DNA of 64,000 bases from NCBI RefSeq assembly GCF_024347315.1, contig NZ_AP025461.1, positions 806,001-870,000 of the forward strand. The letters run 5' to 3'. Made by a program: the position numbers and the translations under genes. Of this stretch, positions 41,853 through 51,841 are shown piece by piece (position 1 is the stretch's first letter; every line of letters starts with the position of its first letter). The notes under the pieces were generated by a model. It worked only from the letters and a program-made list of their open reading frames with translations. It did no database searches and was not told where the DNA came from. This stretch comes from Vibrio atlanticus. GTDB taxonomy: Bacteria > Pseudomonadota > Gammaproteobacteria > Enterobacterales > Vibrionaceae.

Positions 41853-43928
41853 ATGCAGCTAAGCGCTAATAAGACTGCACAGTTTTTTATTCAAAATGAA
41901 TATCATCAAGTTGAGCTTGATGGTCCACGCCTGCTGTTATCTTCAGTAGGCAGTGAAGAACGTATCCCTTTCACTATTTGGAGTGGCAAGATCGCGATAA
42001 AGCGCGGATTGTTTTGGGGATCGTTGCAGTTTTTTGCTAATCAACAAGATGGCAAACAGCGAAGCTGGTTAGTCCAAGGCCTTCCATGGGAACAATGTCG
42101 TCAATTTGCGCGCGCATCGGTTGCTGCTTATCAGAAGTGGCATGACAGACAATGTGAACAGCTGGCAGAGCACGTTCCTCAATGGGAAGCTGAATTGACA
42201 CGTCTTGAGCAACTTCCTGCTTTCCTACCGCATTCTAAAGTGAAGACTTGGGTCGAGATGGTCAACGCAGGTCTGGAAAATATGACGATGACTCTAGAGG
42301 AAGCGGCACAGCGCATGCCAAACCGCATCGCTCGAATGCAGCCATGGTTGTCTGAAACGGAAATTAAGCAAGCCGAGAGGAATCAACAGTGGTTAGAGAC
42401 AGAAAGACAAAATTGGGAAGTATTGTTTGCTCAATGTGAGTCGTCACCCCTGAACTTATCGCAACAATATGCGGTCTTGATGAATGATGATCACAACCTT
42501 ATTTTAGCGGGCGCAGGTTCAGGTAAAACCAGTGTTCTCACCGCTCGCGTCGCGTATTTATTGCAAAGCCACCAAGCTCAAGCTGAAGAGTTGTTACTGC
42601 TCGCCTTTGGTCGTGAAGCCGCGGAAGAGATGAAGCAGCGCCTTAACAGCAAAATTGGTATATCAGCCGAGAAGGTGCAAGTCAGTACTTTCCACCAGTT
42701 GGGTCTAAAGATACTGAATCAAGTTGAACCCGAACGCGTGGTTATTTCTCCGCTCGCGCTCGATGACAACCAACGCCAAGCATGGTGCATTGATTGGTTG
42801 AAGAAGCACTGGATGACGCCGACCAACTTTAAACGTTGGCAAAAGCACTTGTCTAAATGGCCAATTGCTTATTTAACCGGTGATGATGAGCTAGGTAGTC
42901 ATGTTTCAAATCTTAAATTGATTGGTTGGCTTGAAAAGCAACTTGAACAGTTGAATGCATCGGGTTTAACGAAAAAAGAAGTACAGCAACAACTGATTGA
43001 TCACCGTGACTATACGCGCCTCAACAGCGAGCTTTCACTGTGTTGGCCATGCGTAACCGCTTGGCAAAAGGAATTGAAAGAACAGAATCATATCGACTTC
43101 TCAATCATGATTAGCCGAGCGACACAGTATGTCGAGAAGGGGAAATTCATTTCGCCTTGGAAGTTCATCATGATCGATGAATATCAAGATATCTCACCAG
43201 ACCGTTTAGCCTTGGTTGAAGCCTTGTGCAATCAATCGAAAGCGCAGCACCAAGCTTCTATTTTTGCCGTAGGTGATGACTGGCAGTCAATTTACCAGTT
43301 CGCGGGTGCAGATGTTGATCTAACGACGGGCTTTAAAGATCGTTTTGAGAGCTCGACAATTCATCACCTAGATACGACTTATCGATTTAACAATCAGTTA
43401 GGTTCGGTTGCCAATCGCTTTGTGCAGGAAAACCCGATTCAATTACCAAAAGAGCTCAACAGCTTCAAGCAACAGAAACAGAAGTCGGTTTATAGTGCGC
43501 CAAGCAAAGAAGTTGAGAAGATCCTCGATCAGATAAACAGGCAAGCAAAAGGTAAAGCCAATAAATCAGTGATGTTGCTTGGGCGAAATCATTACCACAA
43601 ACCAGAGCTGTTGGAAGACTGGAAAAAAATCTATACCTCAATTGATATCAGCTTCATGACTTGTCACGCGAGTAAGGGTAAAGAAGCGGATTTCGTGATT
43701 ATTCTTTGCGTTGATGAAGGACAGTTCCCCGCGAAGAAGAAACAATTGCACATTGATGGCGCGTTGACTGAATCTTCGGATGTGTTCCCTTATGCGGAAG
43801 AGCGTCGTTTGTTTTACGTGGCAATGACGCGAGCAAAAGAAAAAGTATGGATCACGCACAGTGGCGATGGTTCTGGCTTTGTGCAAGAACTGCATGGCTC
43901 TGATTACCCTGTCGTTCGTAAAAAGTGA
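41853..43928 (+). CDS. helD: DNA helicase IV (HelD, UvrD superfamily)
   Basis: Superfamily 1 helicase of 691 residues. An N-terminal domain specific to helicase IV (about 1-190) is followed by the Walker A motif (AGAGSGKTSVLTARV, near residue 217), the DExx box (MIDEYQDISPDR, near 437), GDDWQSIYQFAGAD and the C-terminal motifs MTCHASKGKEADFVI and RLFYVAMTRAKEKVWI. It unwinds DNA 3' to 5' and has been linked to recombination and replication restart. It is a single gene, with the VOC gene following 87 bases later. Confidence 0.95.
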   Translation: MQLSANKTAQFFIQNEYHQVELDGPRLLLSSVGSEERIPFTIWSGKIAIKRGLFWGSLQFFANQQDGKQRSWLVQGLPWEQCRQFARASVAAYQKWHDRQCEQLAEHVPQWEAELTRLEQLPAFLPHSKVKTWVEMVNAGLENMTMTLEEAAQRMPNRIARMQPWLSETEIKQAERNQQWLETERQNWEVLFAQCESSPLNLSQQYAVLMNDDHNLILAGAGSGKTSVLTARVAYLLQSHQAQAEELLLLAFGREAAEEMKQRLNSKIGISAEKVQVSTFHQLGLKILNQVEPERVVISPLALDDNQRQAWCIDWLKKHWMTPTNFKRWQKHLSKWPIAYLTGDDELGSHVSNLKLIGWLEKQLEQLNASGLTKKEVQQQLIDHRDYTRLNSELSLCWPCVTAWQKELKEQNHIDFSIMISRATQYVEKGKFISPWKFIMIDEYQDISPDRLALVEALCNQSKAQHQASIFAVGDDWQSIYQFAGADVDLTTGFKDRFESSTIHHLDTTYRFNNQLGSVANRFVQENPIQLPKELNSFKQQKQKSVYSAPSKEVEKILDQINRQAKGKANKSVMLLGRNHYHKPELLEDWKKIYTSIDISFMTCHASKGKEADFVIILCVDEGQFPAKKKQLHIDGALTESSDVFPYAEERRLFYVAMTRAKEKVWITHSGDGSGFVQELHGSDYPVVRKK

Positions 43929-44015
43929 TGTCACTTGGCGTAATTGTCTAAGATTAGATCTTCAAGCCCTGCCTTAATATCACAAGGCAAACGTATAAAG
44001 CAGAAGGAATCCGCT

Positions 44016-44366
44016 ATGGAACACGGCTCTATTAACTACATTGAATTTGCTGCGAAAGACATCGCTGCCACGAAGGCATTTTTCAGCCAAGTGTTTGGTT
44101 GGATCTTTGAAGACTATGGTCCCGAGTATTCTGCTTTTGAAGGTAAAGGCTTAATGGGTGGGTTTTATTTAGCGGATCTAGCGTCCAATGCTGAAGGTGG
44201 TGCGGCGTTGATGGTTTTTTATAGCGAAGATCTTGAGCAAACCAAGCGTGATGTGACTGATGCTAGTGGCGAGATAAACCGTGAGATATTCAGCTTTCCC
44301 GGCGGGCGACGCTTCCATTTTAGAGAGCCAAGTGGTAATGAAATGGCTGTGTGGAGTGATAAGTAG
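44016..44366 (+). CDS. VOC family (glyoxalase/bleomycin-resistance-like) protein
   Basis: Protein of 116 residues with one vicinal-oxygen-chelate fold (INYIEFAAKDIAATKAFF, FREPSGNEMAVWSD). Many relatives of this size dimerise and bind a metal or small molecule. The exact role is unknown. The frame is open from 43944, but the ATG at 44016 has a clear AGAAGGA site and gives the normal domain start. Confidence 0.87.
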   Translation: MEHGSINYIEFAAKDIAATKAFFSQVFGWIFEDYGPEYSAFEGKGLMGGFYLADLASNAEGGAALMVFYSEDLEQTKRDVTDASGEINREIFSFPGGRRFHFREPSGNEMAVWSDK

Positions 44367-44446
44367 AGAATTAAGGTTCTGGTAAACAAAAAGCCAGCTA
44401 TGCGAAATGATCCTGTAACGTTGGACATTTCTGTTAAGCGGTAATC

Positions 44447-44475
44447 AAGGCCTGACTATCGAAGTCAGGCCTTTT
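44447..44475. terminator. Terminator between the VOC gene and tkt
   Basis: Stem AAGGCCTGACT / AAGTCAGGCCTT followed by TT on the plus strand. It separates convergent genes. Confidence 0.82.
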
Positions 44476-44552
44476 AGTTTCATTTTATACGTCTGGTATT
44501 GTAGAACTAATTATGCATCAACCCATTTAAGGGCGAGGCAATTTAATCAAGA

Positions 44553-46544
44553 CTAAGCAAGAATCTCTTTCGCTGTGTTTACTACGTTTTCAGTAGTGAA
44601 ACCAAACATCTTGAATAGTTCGCCTGCTGGTGCAGATTCGCCGAACGTTGTCATACCGATGATCTTGCCACCGAAACCAACGTACTTGAACCAGAAGTCA
44701 GCGATGCCAGCTTCTACAGCGATACGTGCTGTAACGTCAGATGGAAGTACAGACTCACGGTATTCAGCGTCTTGCTTATCAAACGCGTCAGTTGCAGGCA
44801 TAGATACTACGCGTACCGCTTTACCTTCAGCTGTTAGTTCAGCAGCAGCGCTAACCGCTAGCTCAACTTCAGAACCCGTTGCGATAATGATTAGATCTGG
44901 CTTACCAGCACAATCTTTCAGGATGTAACCACCCTTAGCGATGTTTGCTACTTGCTCAGCGTCACGATCTTGTTGTGCAAGGTTTTGACGAGAGAAGATA
45001 AGTGCAGAAGGGCCATCTTTACGCTCGATTGCCAGTTTCCAAGCAACAGCAGACTCAACTTGGTCACATGGGCGCCATGTGCTCATGTTTGGAGTTAGAC
45101 GTAGAGACGCGATCTGCTCAACTGGTTGGTGAGTTGGACCATCTTCGCCTAGGCCGATAGAGTCGTGCGTGTAAACTTGGATGTTCTGAGTTTTCATCAG
45201 AGCAGCCATACGCATAGCGTTACGCGCGTATTCCATGAACATTAGGAACGTTGCGCCGTATGGTACGAAACCACCGTGCAGAGCGATACCGTTCATGATA
45301 GCCGTCATACCGAATTCACGTACACCGTAGTGGATGTAGTTACCAGAGAAGTCATTTGCTTCAAGAGACTTAGAACCAGACCACATAGTCAGGTTTGAAG
45401 GCGCAAGGTCAGCAGAGCCGCCCATGAATTCAGGTAGCATAGCACCGAATGCTTCTAGAGCATTTTGAGATGCTTTACGTGATGCGATGTTTGCTGGATT
45501 AGCTTGAAGATCAGCGATGATTGCCGATGCTTTCTCTTCCCATTCAGCAGGAAGATCACCGTTTACGCGGCGTTTGAATTCAGCTGCCAGCTCAGGGTAT
45601 GCTGCTTCATAAGCTGCAAGTTTCTCGTTCCACGCTGCTTCCTTAGCTGCGCCTGCTTCTTTCGCATCCCACTCTGAGTAAACTTCCGACGGAATTTCAA
45701 AAGGACCGTGCTCCCAACCTAGTTGCTTACGAGTTGCTGCGATTTCGTCAGCGCCTAATGGTGCACCGTGACAGTCGTGCGTACCTGCTTTATTTGGAGA
45801 ACCAAAGCCAATCACTGTTTTAGTACAGATTAGAGTTGGACGAGGGTCCGCTTTAGCTGCTTCAATAGCCGCGTTGATAGCGTCAGCATCGTGACCATCA
45901 ACTGCTGGAATTACGTGCCAGCCGTAAGCTTCGAAACGCTTAGGAGTATCGTCAGAGAACCAACCTTCAACTTCGCCATCAATAGAGATACCGTTGTCAT
46001 CCCAGAAAGCAACCAGCTTACCAAGACCTAGCGTACCCGCTAGAGAGCATGCTTCGTGAGATATACCTTCCATCAGACAGCCATCACCCATGAATGCATA
46101 AGTGTAGTGGTCTACGATGTCGTGGCCTTCTTTGTTGAACTGTGCCGCAAGTGCTTTCTCAGCCATCGCCATACCAACAGCGTTGGTGATGCCTTGACCT
46201 AGAGGACCTGTAGTCGTCTCGATACCTGGTGCGTAGCCGTACTCTGGGTGACCTGGAGTCTTAGAGTGCAGTTGACGGAAGTTCTTAAGATCTTCAATTG
46301 AAAGCTCGTAACCTGCTAGGTGAAGCAGAGAGTAGATCAGCATTGATCCGTGGCCGTTAGACAGGATAAAACGGTCGCGGTCAGCCCACTCTGGGTTTGA
46401 TGGGTTATGGTTCAGGTGAGAACGCCAAAGTACTTCAGCGATGTCAGCCATACCCATAGGTGCGCCTGGGTGACCAGAGTTTGCTTGTTGTACGCCGTCC
46501 ATGCTTAGAGCACGAATTGCGTTAGCTAGATGTTTGCGGTTCAT
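44553..46544 (-). CDS. tkt: Transketolase
   Basis: Thiamine-diphosphate enzyme of 663 residues that moves two-carbon units in the non-oxidative pentose phosphate pathway. Seen are the ThDP motif ([14 protein letters not shown] followed by the NGIS region), [18 protein letters not shown], and the catalytic histidine and pyrimidine-domain motif [20 protein letters not shown]. Its length equals that of E. coli TktA (663). It follows tal on the same strand with an 86-base gap, so the two form an operon. The start has a GGAAG site. Confidence 0.97.
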   Translation of the reverse strand: MNRKHLANAIRALSMDGVQQANSGHPGAPMGMADIAEVLWRSHLNHNPSNPEWADRDRFILSNGHGSMLIYSLLHLAGYELSIEDLKNFRQLHSKTPGHPEYGYAPGIETTTGPLGQGITNAVGMAMAEKALAAQFNKEGHDIVDHYTYAFMGDGCLMEGISHEACSLAGTLGLGKLVAFWDDNGISIDGEVEGWFSDDTPKRFEAYGWHVIPAVDGHDADAINAAIEAAKADPRPTLICTKTVIGFGSPNKAGTHDCHGAPLGADEIAATRKQLGWEHGPFEIPSEVYSEWDAKEAGAAKEAAWNEKLAAYEAAYPELAAEFKRRVNGDLPAEWEEKASAIIADLQANPANIASRKASQNALEAFGAMLPEFMGGSADLAPSNLTMWSGSKSLEANDFSGNYIHYGVREFGMTAIMNGIALHGGFVPYGATFLMFMEYARNAMRMAALMKTQNIQVYTHDSIGLGEDGPTHQPVEQIASLRLTPNMSTWRPCDQVESAVAWKLAIERKDGPSALIFSRQNLAQQDRDAEQVANIAKGGYILKDCAGKPDLIIIATGSEVELAVSAAAELTAEGKAVRVVSMPATDAFDKQDAEYRESVLPSDVTARIAVEAGIADFWFKYVGFGGKIIGMTTFGESAPAGELFKMFGFTTENVVNTAKEILA

Positions 46545-46630
46545 AGAAACTTCCGAATAAAAATTAAGATAAACAAATTGATAAAAGTAGGGGAACTGAA
46601 CGTTCCCCTATTTGAAATTGGTAAGAGTGA

Positions 46631-47581
46631 TTACAGCTTAGCTGCGATCATGTCTTCTAGTTTGCCTTGGTCAACTGCGAAGTTGCGGATGCCTTCAGCT
46701 AGCTTCTCTACAGCCATTGGGTCTTGGTTGTGATCCCATAGGAATTCAGCGTGAGTCATTGCAGCAGGACGCTCTTTAGTACCGTTAGAGTCGATTAACT
46801 TCTCTACTACTTCGCCTTCAGCTGCTTCTAGGTCTGCTAGAAGTTGAGGAGCGATAGTTAGACGGTCACAGCCTGCAAGTTCAAGGATCTCGCCGATGTT
46901 ACGGAAGCTTGCGCCCATAACAACAGTCTTGTAGCCGTGCTCTTTGTAGTAGTTGTAGATGTCTGAAACTGAGATTACGCCTGGATCTTCTGAAGCTTCG
47001 AAATCGCGACCTTCTTTCGCTTTGTACCAGTCCATGATGCGACCAACGAAAGGAGAGATTAGGAATACGCCAGCTTCAGCACAAGCACGAGCTTGAGCGA
47101 AAGAGAATAGAAGCGTTAGGTTACAGTTGATGCCTTCTTTCTCTAGGATTTCAGCAGCACGGATGCCTTCCCAAGTAGAAGCCAGTTTGATAAGAATGCG
47201 GTCGTTAGTGATGCCAGCGTCGTTGTACATTTTGATAAGTTGACGAGCTTTAGCAACGCTGCCTTCCATGTCGTAAGAAAGACGAGCATCTACTTCAGTA
47301 GAGATGCGGCCAGGTACAACGTTAAGGATTTCTTTACCGATGTTCACGTTAAGCATGTCACAAGTGTCTTGAACTTGTTGTGCTTTGTCGCCACTTTGCG
47401 CTTTAGCGTATTCGATAGAAGCATCGATTAGAGGTGCGTACTCAGCAATTTGAGCGGCTTTAAGAATTAGAGATGGGTTAGTTGTTGCATCTTCAGGAGT
47501 GTACTTGCTGATAGCTTCGATATCGCCAGTGTCAGCTACAACAGTTGTTAGTTTACGAAGTTGCTCTAATTTATTGCTCAT
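46631..47581 (-). CDS. tal: Transaldolase
   Basis: Class I aldolase-type enzyme of 316 residues that transfers three-carbon units between sedoheptulose-7-phosphate and glyceraldehyde-3-phosphate. Motifs are [11 protein letters not shown], the Schiff-base lysine ([17 protein letters not shown]) and [11 protein letters not shown]. The frame is open from 47641, but the ATG at 47581 follows AGGATGATCAAA and gives the normal TalB start [12 protein letters not shown]. It is the first gene of the tal-tkt operon and is divergent from a SorC-family regulator. Confidence 0.97.
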   Translation of the reverse strand: MSNKLEQLRKLTTVVADTGDIEAISKYTPEDATTNPSLILKAAQIAEYAPLIDASIEYAKAQSGDKAQQVQDTCDMLNVNIGKEILNVVPGRISTEVDARLSYDMEGSVAKARQLIKMYNDAGITNDRILIKLASTWEGIRAAEILEKEGINCNLTLLFSFAQARACAEAGVFLISPFVGRIMDWYKAKEGRDFEASEDPGVISVSDIYNYYKEHGYKTVVMGASFRNIGEILELAGCDRLTIAPQLLADLEAAEGEVVEKLIDSNGTKERPAAMTHAEFLWDHNQDPMAVEKLAEGIRNFAVDQGKLEDMIAAKL

Positions 47582-48040
47582 TTTGATCATCCTATGTATC
47601 GCAGAACACCCCTTTAATGGGAGAGGTGTGGGCATTTGCAAGCGAACTAATGAAGTTCCTCATGGTTGTACCAGTGAGTCAAACTTACATTAATTTAAAT
47701 TTTTCTTCGAACGAACATTTGCACAGAACATTTGATCGCTCGATGAGTAAATGATGTAGCCATATTTATCCGATCTAGCCCCAAAGTCAACGGTAAATAG
47801 TGCTGTATGGTGACTTCAGTCAAATATATTTCGCTCTAGTAATCATGGGGTATGCAAGCAAACGTTTAACGAACAAAGTGAGGTGAATTAATCAACACCA
47901 AAACTATGGTTATGATGCTGAGCAAATGCTCCTTGATGTTACATATGTTCGGGGTGTAAGCTTGTGTATCACTTACTGAGCTCTCCTTTATTAGGAAGTG
48001 CAGCAGGTAAAATAATTGTTAAATATTGGTTGAGTGGTAT
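47582..48040. promoter_or_regulatory. Divergent control region of tal-tkt and the SorC regulator
   Basis: About 460 bases. The 9-mer GAACATTTG occurs twice as a direct repeat 13 bases apart (47713-47721 and 47726-47734). A related inverted ATGTTCG lies near 47944. Such repeats are plausible binding sites for the divergently encoded SorC-family regulator. AT-rich promoter-like sequence surrounds them. No RNA gene was recognised. Confidence 0.5.
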
Positions 48041-49039
48041 ATGAGTAACAATATCCAAGATGTTTCCGAAGAAAACACTGATCTCCTAACCGAAGTCGCC
48101 GTTGCCTACTATCAAGATGGTGCGACTCAAGAAGAGATCTCTAAAAAATTCTCTATCTCTCGTGCAAAGGTTGGTCGAATGCTCAAACAAGCCCGCGATG
48201 AAGGGATTGTCGAGATCACCGTGAAATACCACCCAGTATTCAGCGCGAAGATCGAACAACGTTTGATCGAACGATTTGGTGTTAAGCGTGCACTGGTTGC
48301 ATTAGACCAACCGAATGAAGAGAAGCAGCGGTTACAGGTTGCGGGCTTGGTGTCGAACTACTTAACGAGCACCCTAAAAAACGGCATGGTAGTCACGGTT
48401 GGCCAAGGTCGAAACGTATCGTCGGTTGCTCACCATACTGGCGTAATTACCCCACGTGACTGTAAATTCGTATGTGGTATCGGCGGCATTCACCCAAGAG
48501 GCGGTATGTTTAACGCCGACCATATATGCAGACAACTAGCGAAAAAGTACGGCGGATCTTCTGAAACCTTGTACGCGCCTGCTTATGCAGAGAACAAAGC
48601 ACAAAAATCCGCGTTCATGGAAAACAGTACTGTTAAGCAAACACTCGATCTAGCTCGTAAGGCAGATGTTGCATTAGTGGGTATTGGTGACATGAGTGAA
48701 AACAGCTATATGGTCGACCTAGGTTGGTTTACGGCGGGAGAGGTCGTTCAATCTCGTTTACTACAAGGAGTGGTGGGTGACTTTGCGGGTTATGACTTTT
48801 TCGACGTGCATGGTAAAGCGGCAAACACAGTAATGAGTGACCGAGTCATCGGCTTAGGTTTGGAAGAGTTCCGTCCTATCGCTGAAGTAATCGCCATCGC
48901 TGCCGAGAACAGTAAGCCATTAGCTCTGTTAGGTGCACTAAGAACAGGTGTGGTTGATGTTATTGCGACTAGTGTAAGTAATGCTTTAACGGTGCTTAAC
49001 TTGGATGAGCAGATGAAACATGCTGAGTTAGATGATTAG
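48041..49039 (+). CDS. SorC/DeoR-type sugar-binding transcription regulator
   Basis: Regulator of about 332 residues. The N-terminal helix-turn-helix (YYQDGATQEEISKKFSISRA) is followed by a SorC-type sugar-phosphate-binding domain (VVTVGQGRNVSSVAHHTG, FVCGIGGIHPRGG). The family responds to phosphorylated sugars. Its position opposite tal-tkt suggests control of pentose phosphate genes, perhaps by a pentose or sedoheptulose phosphate. The frame is open from 48026, but the ATG at 48041 is preferred (MSNNIQDVSEEN). It is followed by a terminator. Confidence 0.9.
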   Translation: MSNNIQDVSEENTDLLTEVAVAYYQDGATQEEISKKFSISRAKVGRMLKQARDEGIVEITVKYHPVFSAKIEQRLIERFGVKRALVALDQPNEEKQRLQVAGLVSNYLTSTLKNGMVVTVGQGRNVSSVAHHTGVITPRDCKFVCGIGGIHPRGGMFNADHICRQLAKKYGGSSETLYAPAYAENKAQKSAFMENSTVKQTLDLARKADVALVGIGDMSENSYMVDLGWFTAGEVVQSRLLQGVVGDFAGYDFFDVHGKAANTVMSDRVIGLGLEEFRPIAEVIAIAAENSKPLALLGALRTGVVDVIATSVSNALTVLNLDEQMKHAELDD

Positions 49040-49054
49040 CAAAATATAAACCAG

Positions 49055-49078
49055 GGGAGCCCGTTTTGGCTCCCTTTT
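49055..49078 (+). terminator. Terminator of the SorC gene
   Basis: Stem GGGAGCC / GGCTCCC with a CGTTTT loop, followed by TTTT. Confidence 0.88.
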
Positions 49079-49085
49079 GCTCTCG

Positions 49086-51389
49086 CTAAAGAATAGGTTC
49101 TGACTCTTTACTCGTGATTTTAGGGAGCGAGGAGAGATACGTGCACAGTTCGTCATAAGGAATAGGACGAGAGAAGTAGTAACCTTGCATCAAGTCACAT
49201 CCACATGCTTTTAGAATCGCGAAGTGTTCGTTTGATTCTACGCCTTCTGCCAGCACCACCATACCGAAATTTTTACCGATAGCGATGATGTTCTGGACCA
49301 TTGTTAGTGACTGTTGATCGACTGCTATGTTTTCAATGAAACTCTTATCAATCTTAAGTTCGTCGATAGGGAGTGCTTTTAACATGCTCAATGACGAGTA
49401 GCCCGTACCGAAGTCATCTAGAGAGATCTTAATATCGTTTTCTTTGAGGGCTTCAAACAGTGGTTTCACTATAGCCACATCTTCAATGAACAAGCTTTCA
49501 GTAATCTCGAGCGTTAAACAGCTTGGTGAGAACTGATATTTCTCAAGCGTAGCGAATAGGTGTTCGGAGAACAACCTATGCGAGAATTGACGGACTGAAA
49601 TATTGATCGATAATCCGATATTTTGGCTCGTTGTACGGTGTAAATGAGCAATTTGCATAACACTGGATTCAATAATAAAGGTACCAAGTTTGTGCATTAA
49701 GCCTGTGCTTTCAGCAATAGGAATAAATACATCTGGCGGGACAAAACCCAGTTCATCGTCTATCCAGCGTACCAGCGCTTCTACACCGTGGGTGCTTTTA
49801 TCTGCACGAACCAATGGTTGAAAAACCATAAATAAAGCTTGTTTATCGATAGCGATACGAAGCCTTTGTTCTACTCTCATTTTGTAGAGGTGGGCGTCTT
49901 GCATTTCGGTCGTGAAAATACTGTATGAGTTTTGCTGCTGTTTCGCTTTGTACATCGAAATATCGGCAGAGCGTAACAGGCTATCTAAATCTCTTCCGTG
50001 GTCTGGGAAGCGGGCAATACCTACACTGCAACTCAACAAAAATTGAGCGCTTTCAACTTCATAAGGTTGAGAAAGTACTTCAATAATTCGTTCTGATAGT
50101 CGCTTAATTTCAGATTCACTATTCAGCGTTGTTAAAAACAAGAACTCATCACTGGATTCTCGTACCAATAGGCTGACTCTGGAGCGAAACCGGATCAAAC
50201 GTAATGCAATTTGTTTGAGCACCTTGTCTCCGAAGTCATGTCCATGGGTATCATTAACACATTTGAAGTTATCGATGTCGATAAACAGCAGTGAGAATGG
50301 CTCTGACTCATCTTCAATCCACTTGCCAATGTTTTTACGCATATAGGAGCGGTTGGGGAGAGAGGTTAATGGATCGTGATTGGCTTGGTAAATCAATTGG
50401 CTGCGAGTTCGTTGCTCGTTCTTCGCAATCGATTTTACTAAAAAATAGAAACCAAACTGAAGAACAACAAAAACAAAGAAAAGAGTACCGAACTCTTTTG
50501 CGAATATACCATCAACGTGTTCTAGGTCTGTACGGCCGACAACCCAAAGCTTGTAGCCTGGAATGTATTTAGCGCTAACGAGCGATGGGAAAGCGCTATC
50601 ATCGATACAGAAAGAATATGTGTATTTTCCTGTTTTCGCTTCTTTGACGCTGACAGTCACTTGCTCAGAAAAGCTTTTGGTAATGCGATCCATTAGATCG
50701 TTATCAACTGGTTTTAAATAAGCGTCTAGCGACTCGATATCGCTAGAAAAAAACTGACGATAGTTGTCGGTTCTAAGTAGAGTTAACGTGTTGTAATTGC
50801 CTGCGTGCGCATTGTTTTCAAACAATATTGTGCTGTCTAAGCGTAAACCTGCGGTCATGACTGCATCAACGTTCTTGCCATCGAGAGAAATGGATTTTCT
50901 CATTGGGATCACGAGGCTGTTAAGAGAATCATGGAAATAAGTGCGCCCCAAAACCATTTTATTACTAGATACAGCCTCTAGAAATGAGTCTTTGGTGTAT
51001 AGGAGATCCAGTAAGTTAAATTGGTCAGACAGCTGTAGGTTTGAGCTGATTGACAGGTAATCCCCTTGAGGATTTAGTAACCCGAAAGCGGCTATTGCAG
51101 GATGACTATCAAGCAGTTTATCTAATATTGGTCGAATTTGAATCGAAGCCGTTCGGGTAAAGTCGGACTGCTGAGCAAGTTGATGCCCAACCACTTCAAG
51201 CAGTGCTTCTTGGCTAGTTAATAGAGAGTTTACTGAGCTAGAGAAGATCTCGACTTGGATATGTTGTTGCTTGGTAAAGTCATCTCTGTTTGATTGCCAC
51301 TTGGTTATGCCAAAGGCGCTGAAAAGTATCAGGGTAAGCAGCACGATCATAGCGTACAGCGACCAGATATTTTTCTTAAATAGAGCCAT
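49086..51389 (-). CDS. Cache-like sensor with degenerate GGDEF and EAL domains, probable c-di-GMP phosphodiesterase
   Basis: Inner-membrane signalling protein of 767 residues. Helix 1 (about 8-28) and helix 2 (about 300-321) flank a periplasmic domain of about 270 residues that looks like a double Cache fold. The GGDEF domain is degenerate: the active-site sequence reads RESSDEFLFL, so cyclase activity is unlikely. The EAL domain keeps its motifs (GVEALVRWI, LEITESLF, DDFGTGYSSLSML, LKIDKSFI, AEGVESNEH), so cyclic-di-GMP hydrolysis is likely. The frame is open from 51473, but the ATG at 51389 follows AAAGGCATCTC. The ligand is unknown. Confidence 0.92.
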   Translation of the reverse strand: MALFKKNIWSLYAMIVLLTLILFSAFGITKWQSNRDDFTKQQHIQVEIFSSSVNSLLTSQEALLEVVGHQLAQQSDFTRTASIQIRPILDKLLDSHPAIAAFGLLNPQGDYLSISSNLQLSDQFNLLDLLYTKDSFLEAVSSNKMVLGRTYFHDSLNSLVIPMRKSISLDGKNVDAVMTAGLRLDSTILFENNAHAGNYNTLTLLRTDNYRQFFSSDIESLDAYLKPVDNDLMDRITKSFSEQVTVSVKEAKTGKYTYSFCIDDSAFPSLVSAKYIPGYKLWVVGRTDLEHVDGIFAKEFGTLFFVFVVLQFGFYFLVKSIAKNEQRTRSQLIYQANHDPLTSLPNRSYMRKNIGKWIEDESEPFSLLFIDIDNFKCVNDTHGHDFGDKVLKQIALRLIRFRSRVSLLVRESSDEFLFLTTLNSESEIKRLSERIIEVLSQPYEVESAQFLLSCSVGIARFPDHGRDLDSLLRSADISMYKAKQQQNSYSIFTTEMQDAHLYKMRVEQRLRIAIDKQALFMVFQPLVRADKSTHGVEALVRWIDDELGFVPPDVFIPIAESTGLMHKLGTFIIESSVMQIAHLHRTTSQNIGLSINISVRQFSHRLFSEHLFATLEKYQFSPSCLTLEITESLFIEDVAIVKPLFEALKENDIKISLDDFGTGYSSLSMLKALPIDELKIDKSFIENIAVDQQSLTMVQNIIAIGKNFGMVVLAEGVESNEHFAILKACGCDLMQGYYFSRPIPYDELCTYLSSLPKITSKESEPIL

Positions 51390-51841
51390 GAGATGCCTTT
51401 TGTTGGTGACTACTTTTAACAGACTGCAAGTGACAACGTTTATATCGCCAGTGTGATTAATACAACGAGGCATAAAACATCAGAGATGAATATATCAATG
51501 TTTAAATAGTGTAACGGCTAAGAACAGAGATTCTTGAATGAAATATTAACACTCATAAACGTGCTGACAATTAACCCATGATTAATCACAGTTTTTGTTA
51601 GCAATCGGATGGCTCTACACATAGGTAAAGTTAACTTAGTCACGAAACTGCGATGTAGTTAATCTGCTATGTCGCCAAGCCAGCATATCTTCAAGTGACT
51701 ACAACATTAAACCCGTGAGTTATTCAACGTCTAGCTTATTAGCGACAAGATGCATAGGTAATGGGGTTTTAAGTCATAACCTTTAGTAAGCTCCGTATGC
51801 ATGCGCAGTATATTCTAACAGTATCATTAAGCGAAGCTGAA
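51390..51841. other. Intergenic stretch upstream of the EAL gene
   Basis: About 450 bases between two leftward genes. It must contain the promoter of the phosphodiesterase gene. No clear terminator for the upstream sulfurtransferase gene, RNA gene or repeat was seen. Confidence 0.4.
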
